Below the pieces are notes generated by a model. The model was not told the DNA's origin, searched no databases, and was given only the letters and a program-made list of their open reading frames with translations. Position numbers and translations under genes: made by a program. A DNA stretch of 64,000 bases from positions 186,001 to 250,000 of the forward strand of contig CAVPDR010000007.1 of NCBI GenBank assembly GCA_963702705.1. Direction: 5' to 3'. The DNA is from VRUE01 sp963702705 (lineage in GTDB: Bacteria > Actinomycetota > Thermoleophilia > Solirubrobacterales > 70-9). Below are positions 8,040-14,874 of this stretch, piece by piece (the stretch's first letter is position 1; every line of letters starts with the position of its first letter).

Positions 8040-8159
8040 TTAGGGCCTATTCCGGCAGGGGTGAAACGTCTTGTACTTTTTGGGCGTCCACCCTGAGGCG
8101 CCAGCAACCGCGTCTCCATCCAAAAAGTTAAGTGGAACCCCTGCCGGAATAGGCCCTAA
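8040..8159. repeat. Long palindrome, 23-bp perfect arms
   Basis: The arms 8040-8062 and 8137-8159 are perfect 23-nt complements around a 74-nt interior, the same interior length as at 5050-5179 although the sequence differs. An inner perfect 9-bp pair (ACTTTTTGG 8075-8083 with CCAAAAAGT 8120-8128) continues the stem. It occupies the whole region between two divergent genes, so it overlaps their promoters. Confidence 0.92.
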
Positions 8160-8184
8160 CCAACTGGGTAGATACGGTGCGCCC

Positions 8185-8919
8185 ATGAATATCTCCAACG
8201 GGCAGGTGGTCGAAGCAGTGGATGTCTCGCGTCGCTACGGCGAAGGAGACGCCGCGGTCGATGCGCTCGTCGACGTCAGCACCAGCTTCGAGCGCAGCCG
8301 CTTCACCGCGATCATGGGTCCGTCGGGCTCCGGAAAGTCGACCCTGATGCACATCCTCGCCGGCCTCGACAAGCCGACATCGGGCACGGTCGTCCTCGAC
8401 GGCGACGAGATCACCGGCCTCGACGACCGCGAGCTGACCAGGCTGCGCCGCGACAAGCTCGGCTTCGTCTTCCAGTTCTTCAACCTGCTGCCGGTCCTCA
8501 CCGCCGAGGAGAACCTGGTGCTGCCGCTCTCGATCGCGGGCCGCAAGCCCGACGGCGCCTGGCTCGACCAACTCGTCCGCACCGTCGGCCTCGAGGACCG
8601 CCGCAGCCACCGGCCCTCCGAGCTCTCCGGCGGACAGCAGCAGCGGGTCGCCGTCGCCCGCGCCCTGGTCTCCAAACCGGCCGTCGTCTTCGCCGACGAG
8701 CCGACCGGGAACCTCGATTCGAAGGCGAGCGCCGACGTCCTGCGCCTGCTGCGCCAGGCAGTCGACGAGTTCGGCCAGACGGTGATCATGGTCACCCACG
8801 ACCCCGCCGCCGCCGCCCACGCCGATCGCCTGATCACCCTGCGCGACGGCCGCATCGTCCACGACGACACCCCCGGCTCGGCCGACGACGTGATCGAGCT
8901 GATGAAGCAGATCGACTAA
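8185..8919 (+). CDS. ABC transporter ATP-binding protein (LolD/MacB type)
   Basis: The protein is about 244 aa from ATG 8185. Walker A is GPSGSGKST, the Q-loop is in FVFQFFNLLP, the signature is LSGGQQQR, Walker B is VVFADEPTGNLDS and the H-loop is VTHD. The phrase FQFFNLLPVLTAEENLVLPL is typical of the LolD/MacB group, which energises FtsX-like permeases in lipoprotein or peptide export and in envelope stress. The FtsX-like partner begins 5 bp after the stop. The long palindrome at 8040-8159 covers the upstream region. Confidence 0.93.
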   Translation: MNISNGQVVEAVDVSRRYGEGDAAVDALVDVSTSFERSRFTAIMGPSGSGKSTLMHILAGLDKPTSGTVVLDGDEITGLDDRELTRLRRDKLGFVFQFFNLLPVLTAEENLVLPLSIAGRKPDGAWLDQLVRTVGLEDRRSHRPSELSGGQQQRVAVARALVSKPAVVFADEPTGNLDSKASADVLRLLRQAVDEFGQTVIMVTHDPAAAAHADRLITLRDGRIVHDDTPGSADDVIELMKQID

Positions 8920-8924
8920 GCAGG

Positions 8925-11474
8925 TTGGCCGCCCTCGCCCTCAAGAGCCTCTGGGCGCGCAAGGCGCGAGCCATGGCGACGACCTTCGCGGTCGTGATCG
9001 GGGTCGCCTTCGTCGCCGGCTCCTACGTCCTCACCGACACGATCTTCGCTGCCTTCGACGAAATCTTCGGCGAGTCGCTGAAGGGCACCAGCGTCGTGAT
9101 CAGCGCCGAGAACCCAGTCAAACAGGAAAACGGCGAAATCCCGACGATCAGCGCCTCGCTGCTGCCGCGGGTGCAGAGGACACCGGGCGTGAAGCTGGCG
9201 GCCGGGGCGATCTTCACGCCGGGAGGCTTCTTCGACTCCGAAGGCAACAAGATCGGCAACAAATTCGCGCCGAAGTTCATCTCCTCGGAGCTGCCGGGCA
9301 GCCTCGAGTCACTCACCTACATCGAAGGCAAGCGGCCTCGCGGTCCAACCGAAGCCTCGCTCGACAAGGCGGCGGCTGAAGCATCCGACCTGAAGCTCGG
9401 CGAAACGATCAAGCTGATCGGACAGGGCAGCGCCCGCTCCTTCGAACTGGTCGGCTTCACCCGGCTCGGCGGCGCCTCCTTCGGCGGTGCCAGCATCGCC
9501 CAGGTGACGCTGCCGGTGGCGCAGCGGCTCACCCACAAGGCCGGCCGCTTCGACCAGATCTCGGTGGCCGCCAGGGGCGGGGTCACGGCGACGACGCTGA
9601 AGAGACGGATCGCCCGCGAGATGCCCCCCGGCGTGCGGGTCGAGACCGCACAGGAAAACGCCGATCGCGGCTCGGAAGAAATCCGCGAAAACCTCAGCTT
9701 CCTGCAGATCTTCCTGCTTGTCTTCGCCTTCATCGCGATCCTCGTCGGCTGCTTCCTGATCTTCAACACCTTCTCGATCACGGTTGCCCAGCGGGTCTCG
9801 GAGTTCGGCATGCTGCGCACGCTCGGCGCCTCGCGGCGCCAGATCCTCACCGACGTCGTCGCCGAAGCCCTGGCGATCGGCGTAGTCGGGGCGGTGATCG
9901 GGATCGGTGGCGGCTTCCTCATCGCCCTCCTGCTCAACGCCCTGCTCGAAGCCTTCGAAATCGACTTGCCGACGACCGGCCTGGTGATGGAGACCCGCAC
10001 GATCGTCGTCTCGCTGCTGATCGGCATCGTCGTCACCGTTCTCTCCTCGCTGGTGCCGGCGCTGCGCTCGACCCGGGTGCCGCCGATCGCGGCGTTGCAC
10101 GCGGCGGTGCCGACTCCGACGCGCCGTCGGCGCCTGATCGGCATCGTCGTCAGCGTGCTGCTCGGCGCGGCCGGCCTGGCCGCCGTCCTGATCGGAATCT
10201 TCGGCAGTGCCGCCGCCGGGACCGCCGCCGCGCTGATTGGCGGCGGCGCGGTCGTCATCGTCTTTGCCGTCTCGCTCTTCAGCCCGCGCCTGGTGCCGCC
10301 GCTGGCGGCGATCGCCGGCTGGCCGCTGGAGCGCGCGCGCAAGCTGATCGGCCGACTCTCGCGCGAGAACGCCCAGCGCAACCCAAGCCGCACCGCGGTC
10401 ACCGCGGCGGCGCTGATGATCGGGCTCACCGTCGTCGCCTTCGTCACCGTCTTCGCCGCCGGCCTGAAGAGCTCGGTTGCCCAGGTGGTCGACGAAAACT
10501 TCGCCGGCGGCCTGGTGATCCAGAACAGCGACGGCTTCTCGCCGATCCCCGCCGGTGCGGCGCGGGCGGCGCGGCGGGTGCCGGGCGTGGCCGCGGTCGC
10601 CACGGTCCGCGCCGAGCAGGCAAAGCTGCTCCCCGGCGGCAGCGGGGTGCGTGTCTCGGCCGCCAGCCGCGACCTCGAACGCGCGGTCCAGATCGAATGG
10701 AAGAAGGGCGGCCCGGCGGCGCTGCGCCGCCTGCGCGACGGCCAAGCGATCCTCTCCAGCGGCTTCGCCTCCGACCACGGGCTCGAACCTGGCGACCGCT
10801 TCCGCCTGCTCAGCCAGACCCGGCGACGGCCGGTCTTCGAAGCGGCCGGCGAGTTCGATTCGAAGCTCGGCGTGCTAGGCAGCGTCGTGATCACGCAGGC
10901 GGCGATGGCGCGCGATTTCGGCCAGACCCAGGACACGATCGACTTCGTGCAGACGAAACCGGGCGCCAACCCCGCCGAAGTCCAGGCGGTCCTGACCAGG
11001 GGCGTCGAAGCCGCCTTCCCGGTCGCCGAAGTGCTGAACCAGCAGGAATTGAAGGAAAGCCGCGAAGAACAGGTCGACCAGCTGGTCAACCTCGTCTACG
11101 CGCTGCTCCTGCTCGCGATCCTGATCTCGCTCTTCGGCATCGCCAACACGCTGGCGCTCTCGATCCACGAACGCACCCGCGAGCTCGGCATGCTGCGCGC
11201 GATCGGCATGTCGCGGCGCCAGGTGCGGACGATGATCCGCTATGAGGCGGTGATCACGGCGCTGATCGGGGCGATCCTCGGCATGGTGCTGGGCCTGATC
11301 TTCGCCGCGCTGATCGCCCAGCCGCTGAAGGACGAAGGCTTCACCCTCTCCTACCCGGTCGGCTCGCTGATCGGCATGCTCGTCTTCGCCGCCGTGCTCG
11401 GCGTGATCGCCGCGATCCCGCCCGCCCGCCGCGCTTCGAGGCTGGACGTGCTCGAGTCGCTCCAATACGAGTAA
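8925..11474 (+). CDS. FtsX-like permease of the MacB/LolCE type, two-module
   Basis: The 849-aa protein starts with TTG at 8925, keeping MAALALKSLWARKARAMATTFAVVIGVAF (in parts) as the first helix. It has two copies of the module helix, extracytoplasmic domain and three-helix FtsX domain. The first FtsX block has VSEFGMLRTLGASRRQI and the second TRELGMLRAIGMSRRQV, both the conserved coupling motifs contacting the ATPase. Large outside domains span about residues 40-255 and 520-700. Together with the preceding ATPase it forms a complete mechanotransmission-type ABC system of unknown substrate. Confidence 0.9.
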   Translation: MAALALKSLWARKARAMATTFAVVIGVAFVAGSYVLTDTIFAAFDEIFGESLKGTSVVISAENPVKQENGEIPTISASLLPRVQRTPGVKLAAGAIFTPGGFFDSEGNKIGNKFAPKFISSELPGSLESLTYIEGKRPRGPTEASLDKAAAEASDLKLGETIKLIGQGSARSFELVGFTRLGGASFGGASIAQVTLPVAQRLTHKAGRFDQISVAARGGVTATTLKRRIAREMPPGVRVETAQENADRGSEEIRENLSFLQIFLLVFAFIAILVGCFLIFNTFSITVAQRVSEFGMLRTLGASRRQILTDVVAEALAIGVVGAVIGIGGGFLIALLLNALLEAFEIDLPTTGLVMETRTIVVSLLIGIVVTVLSSLVPALRSTRVPPIAALHAAVPTPTRRRRLIGIVVSVLLGAAGLAAVLIGIFGSAAAGTAAALIGGGAVVIVFAVSLFSPRLVPPLAAIAGWPLERARKLIGRLSRENAQRNPSRTAVTAAALMIGLTVVAFVTVFAAGLKSSVAQVVDENFAGGLVIQNSDGFSPIPAGAARAARRVPGVAAVATVRAEQAKLLPGGSGVRVSAASRDLERAVQIEWKKGGPAALRRLRDGQAILSSGFASDHGLEPGDRFRLLSQTRRRPVFEAAGEFDSKLGVLGSVVITQAAMARDFGQTQDTIDFVQTKPGANPAEVQAVLTRGVEAAFPVAEVLNQQELKESREEQVDQLVNLVYALLLLAILISLFGIANTLALSIHERTRELGMLRAIGMSRRQVRTMIRYEAVITALIGAILGMVLGLIFAALIAQPLKDEGFTLSYPVGSLIGMLVFAAVLGVIAAIPPARRASRLDVLESLQYE

Positions 11475-11481
11475 CCCCCTG

Positions 11482-11536
11482 AGGCCGTGTGGCCTGCGCA
11501 TTCCGGCGTCCTCAGTCGCTCGCGTGCAAAGCACGC
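11482..11536. terminator. Small hairpins between convergent genes
   Basis: AGGCC-GTGT-GGCCT (11482-11495) and GCGTGC-AAA-GCACGC (11522-11536) lie between the FtsX-like gene and csoR, which converge. Neither has a U-tract, so a terminator role is only likely. Confidence 0.4.
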
Positions 11537-11578
11537 CACGCTCCCTGCGTCCTTGATCTGCTTGTCCGTATCGCCTGA

Positions 11579-11875
11579 TCAGCGACGCAAGAGTCTTTTA
11601 ACGGCCGCCATCAGCTCTTCGGTGCGCTCTCCTTGCTCTTCCGCCTTGGCCCCCACTACACAATGAGCGGCGTGGTCGGAGAGCAGCTCCAGGGCGACCT
11701 TGTCCAGCGCGGCCTGGATCGCGGTCACCTGGGTGACGACGTCGATGCAGTAGCGGTTCTCCTCGACCATCCGCTCGACGCCGCGCACCTGGCCCTCGAT
11801 CCGGCGCAGGCGCTTGAGCACCGCCTCGCGGTTCTCGGTGTAGCCGTGGGTCGTCTCCGTCTCGTTCGCCGCCAT
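11579..11875 (-). CDS. csoR: CsoR-family metal-sensing repressor
   Basis: The protein is about 98 aa from ATG 11875. The all-helical repressor has RLRRIEGQVRGVERMVEENRYCIDV (in parts), where the Cys of YCIDV is the first copper ligand, and LLSDHAAHCV supplies the His and second Cys. The Cys-His-Cys set is that of Cu(I)-sensing CsoR rather than of formaldehyde or sulfide sensors. A G/C-tract palindrome typical for the family lies 65 bp upstream, so autoregulation is likely. No copper ATPase or chaperone gene is in this window. Confidence 0.9.
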   Translation of the reverse strand: MAANETETTHGYTENREAVLKRLRRIEGQVRGVERMVEENRYCIDVVTQVTAIQAALDKVALELLSDHAAHCVVGAKAEEQGERTEELMAAVKRLLRR

Positions 11876-11883
11876 AGGGATCC

Positions 11884-11928
11884 GGTGCAACGTTTTTCGG
11901 CTCCAGAGGGACCGCTACGCGTTGCACC
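11884..11928. repeat. 9-bp inverted repeat in csoR leader
   Basis: GGTGCAACG (11884-11892) and CGTTGCACC (11920-11928) are perfect complements flanking 27 nt just upstream of the csoR start. This could be a leader hairpin or a second operator. The function is inferred only from position. Confidence 0.4.
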
Positions 11929-11939
11929 TGAAGTATGCC

Positions 11940-11956
11940 ATACCCCCTAGGGGTAT
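11940..11956. promoter_or_regulatory. Putative CsoR operator
   Basis: ATACCCCCTAGGGGTAT is a near-perfect palindrome of the ATACCCC-N-GGGGTAT type bound by copper-sensing CsoR repressors. It abuts the stop codon of the upstream esterase gene and lies 65 bp before csoR, consistent with autorepression. Confidence 0.75.
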
Positions 11957-13044
11957 TAGGCGGGAACGGCGGCCGGCGCGGCCGCGGCCAGGCCGAGGCC
12001 CATCCGCAGCGCCCCGGCGACCTCGAGCATCGCGGTGCGGGCGCTGGGGCAGATCGCGGTCAGGTTGGCGAAGCCGTGGATCTGGCTGGGATGGCGTTGC
12101 AGCACCACCTGCACGCCCGCCTCGCGCATCCGCGTCGCGTAGATCTCGCCCTCGTCGCGCAGCGGGTCGAAGCCGGAGGTCGCGACGTAGGCGGGGGGCA
12201 GGCCGGAGACGTCCTCAGCCCGCATCATCGAGGCGCGCGGCTCATCATCGTCGATGCCGTCGGGGATGTAGTGGTTCTCGAACCACTCCATGTCCTCGCG
12301 GGTGAGCAGGAAGCCTTCGGCGAAGGTGTCGCGCGACTGCTGGCCGCCGACCGCGTCGGTGACGGGGTAGAGCAGCAGCTGCATCGCCGGCTGGGGGTTG
12401 TCGGCATCGCGGTTCTGGATGCAGAGGGCGGTCGAGAGGTTGCCGCCGGCGCTGTCGCCGCCGACCGCCATCCGCGCGGGATCGGCACCCAGCTCGGCGG
12501 CGTGCTCGTGGGCCCAGGCAAAGGCGGCGACCGCGTCTTCGACCGGGATCGGGAACGGGTGCTCCGGGGCCAGGCGGTAATCGACCGAGAGCACGCGGCA
12601 GCCGCTGTGCTCGGCGAGGAAACGGCAGGCGCTGTCGTGGGTGTCGAGGTCGCCGATCACCCAACCGCCGCCGTGGTAGTAGACGAGCAGCGGCTGCGGA
12701 GGCTGCGGCGCACCCAGTGCGACGTAGAGGCGGGCCGGCATCGCGCCGGCGGGGCCCGGGATCGCCAGCTCGTCGACCCGCGCCATCGGCCGCGGCGGCC
12801 CGCACACGATCGGGACCTCCGCGCGGTTCTCCGCCCGCGCCTGCTCGACCGTGCGGCCCTCGACCAGCGATGTCTCGCCGTTCAGCTTCGCCAGCGCCAG
12901 CAGCATCTGGATATCCGGGGCGAGCTCCTGGCCGTCGAGGCGAGGCGGCGGGCCGAGTAGGCGGCGGATCACTCGCGGCGAGAGCCCGCACGCCCGTTTG
13001 ACAAGGCGGTGCTCGATTTTGGGCGGGAGCCGCGGCGGAGCCAC
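11956..13044 (-). CDS. Alpha/beta hydrolase, hormone-sensitive-lipase (HSL) family esterase
   Basis: The 362-aa cytosolic carboxylesterase has the HSL oxyanion motif YYHGGGWVIGDLDTHD and the nucleophile elbow GGDSAGGNLS. The acid is likely in TSGFDPLRDEG and the catalytic His in IHGFANL. The N-terminal cap of about 90 residues contains LDGQELAPDIQMLLALAKL, usual for this family. The gene ends on the CsoR operator and heads away from the P450 gene, with which it shares a divergent 75-bp intergenic region. The natural ester is unknown. Confidence 0.9.
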   Translation of the reverse strand: MAPPRLPPKIEHRLVKRACGLSPRVIRRLLGPPPRLDGQELAPDIQMLLALAKLNGETSLVEGRTVEQARAENRAEVPIVCGPPRPMARVDELAIPGPAGAMPARLYVALGAPQPPQPLLVYYHGGGWVIGDLDTHDSACRFLAEHSGCRVLSVDYRLAPEHPFPIPVEDAVAAFAWAHEHAAELGADPARMAVGGDSAGGNLSTALCIQNRDADNPQPAMQLLLYPVTDAVGGQQSRDTFAEGFLLTREDMEWFENHYIPDGIDDDEPRASMMRAEDVSGLPPAYVATSGFDPLRDEGEIYATRMREAGVQVVLQRHPSQIHGFANLTAICPSARTAMLEVAGALRMGLGLAAAAPAAVPA

Positions 13045-13119
13045 GCGATCAGGCTACAGCCTCCGTGACGAAGCTAACGGGAACTTCATCCCGGGACCGC
13101 TAGCCTCGCCGGTAGGACG

Positions 13120-14460
13120 ATGGAGGCAGCGACGACAAGCGCTCCGCGACCGGCCGGCCGGGTGCCCGAGCGACGCCTGCCACCCAGCCCGCCGCTGCCG
13201 CGCGCGGCCCAGACCGCGATCTGGTCGCGCCAGGCGCGCCGCCTTCTCTATTCCTGCCAGGACCGCTACGGCGACATGTTCGCGCTGCGCATCGCCTACG
13301 AGGGGACCTGGGTGATGCTGGCCGACCCGGCGGCCGTCAAGCAGGTTTTCACCGGCGATCCCAAGGTCTTCCACGCCGGCGAGGGCAACCAGATCCTCGC
13401 CCCGGTGCTCGGCCGCAACTCGCTGCTCGTGCTCGACGAGAAGCCGCACATGAGCCAGCGCAAGCTGTTGCTGCCGCCCTTCCACGGCACGCGGATGCAG
13501 GGCTACGAGCGGACGATGCGCGAGATCGCCGAGCGCGAGATCGAGACCTGGCCCGTCGGCACCCCGTACAAGTTGCGGCCGCGGATGCAGGCGATGACGC
13601 TGGAGATCATCCTGCAGACCGTCTTCGGCGTCCGCGAGGGCGAGCGGATGGGCGAGCTGCGGGCGGCATTGCGCGAGTTCCTCGACCTCACCACCAATCC
13701 CCAGATCCTGCTTCCGCTGATCCTGCTCGGGCCCAACCGGATCCGCAAATTCAGCCCCTTCCGCCGCCGCGTCGATCGTGTCGACGAGCTGATCTACCGC
13801 GAGATCGCGGAGCGGCGGCGGGCCGGCGATGTCGAGGGGCGCGACGACGTGCTCTCGATGCTGATCGCCGCCCGCCACGAGGACGGCAGCCCGATGCGCG
13901 ACGAGGAGATGCGCGACGAGCTGCTCACCCTGCTCGTCGCCGGCCACGAGACGACGGCGACCTCGCTCTCCTGGGCGGTCGAGCGCCTAGTCCGCCATCC
14001 CGACAAGCTCGAGCGCCTGCGCGCCGAGGTCGGCGAGGGCCGCGACGAGTACCTGACCGCGACGATCCAGGAGACGCTGCGCCTGCGCCCGGTGATCTCG
14101 ATCGTCCTGCGCAGGCTCACCGAGCCGGTCGAAATCAACGGCTACGAGCTGCCGGCGGGTGTCTCGGTCGCGCCCTGCGTCTACCTCGTCCACCGAAACC
14201 CCGAGATCTACCCCGAGCCCGACCGTTTCCTCCCCGAGCGCTTTATCGACAACCCTCCGGGCACCTACACCTGGATCCCCTTCGGCGGCGGCGTCCGCCG
14301 CTGCCTCGGCGCCTCCTTCGCCCAGTTCGAGATGGCGGTGGTCCTAAAGGAGCTGGTCAAGCGCCACGAAATCCGCCCCGCGAAGCCCCGGCCCGAACGC
14401 GTCTTCCGCCGCGCCATAACCGAGACCCCCCGCCACAACGCCGAGGTCGTGCTCGGCTAG
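13120..14460 (+). CDS. Cytochrome P450
   Basis: The 446-aa haem-thiolate monooxygenase has the I-helix AGHETT with the oxygen-activating Thr, the K-helix ExxR in QETLRLRP, and the haem loop FGGGVRRCLG with Cys395 as axial ligand. No membrane anchor is present, so it is soluble like other bacterial P450s. It resembles the CYP136/CYP110-like groups of actinobacteria in overall layout (inference). No ferredoxin or reductase gene is adjacent, so electrons come from elsewhere. The substrate is unknown. Confidence 0.93.
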   Translation: MEAATTSAPRPAGRVPERRLPPSPPLPRAAQTAIWSRQARRLLYSCQDRYGDMFALRIAYEGTWVMLADPAAVKQVFTGDPKVFHAGEGNQILAPVLGRNSLLVLDEKPHMSQRKLLLPPFHGTRMQGYERTMREIAEREIETWPVGTPYKLRPRMQAMTLEIILQTVFGVREGERMGELRAALREFLDLTTNPQILLPLILLGPNRIRKFSPFRRRVDRVDELIYREIAERRRAGDVEGRDDVLSMLIAARHEDGSPMRDEEMRDELLTLLVAGHETTATSLSWAVERLVRHPDKLERLRAEVGEGRDEYLTATIQETLRLRPVISIVLRRLTEPVEINGYELPAGVSVAPCVYLVHRNPEIYPEPDRFLPERFIDNPPGTYTWIPFGGGVRRCLGASFAQFEMAVVLKELVKRHEIRPAKPRPERVFRRAITETPRHNAEVVLG

Positions 14461-14874
14461 CAGTCTAAGTTCGTGGGAGTAGCGCTGTTAATGCAGTCAT
14501 GAAATTAAGCGCCAAAACTTTTGGTTAGATATTCAGAAGTTCCAGCGCTAGGAAAGTCAGAAGGATTGCAATAGCGCTTGTAGAACAGCGTGATGATTGC
14601 GAAGTTGGCTATTTACGTCCGAATGCCGATGTAGTTTTACGTTTGTCAAGTAGGACAGAAGCTTGTTTAAGCTTTGAAATGGCGAGAGGTCCGACCTGGA
14701 AGAAACAAGTCGGACCTCTCAGATCACCCACCGGCTGCAACCCGATTGGTGATTTAGGCGATTACGCACTTCCTCCTAGACAGGGAGGGCCTCGTTTCTT
14801 CAATCGCCAAGTTCTTCAAGTCTGATGTATAGGGCGGACGCAATCCCTTCTGGATATACGGATCTGCGTCTCCC
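14461..14874. other. AT-richer intergenic stretch without a gene
   Basis: This is roughly 410 bp of clearly lower GC than the flanks, between the ends of the P450 and nrdJ genes. Reading frames are short and lack coding bias. The only clear structure is the 12-bp hairpin at 14684-14720. Candidates are a decayed insertion or an unrecognised non-coding RNA. I see no match to tmRNA, RNase P or SRP RNA landmarks. Confidence 0.6.
14684..14720. repeat. Perfect 12-bp hairpin in AT-rich region
   Basis: GAGAGGTCCGAC (14684-14695) and GTCGGACCTCTC (14709-14720) enclose a 13-nt loop. It could be a terminator for either convergent gene or part of an RNA element. Confidence 0.75.
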
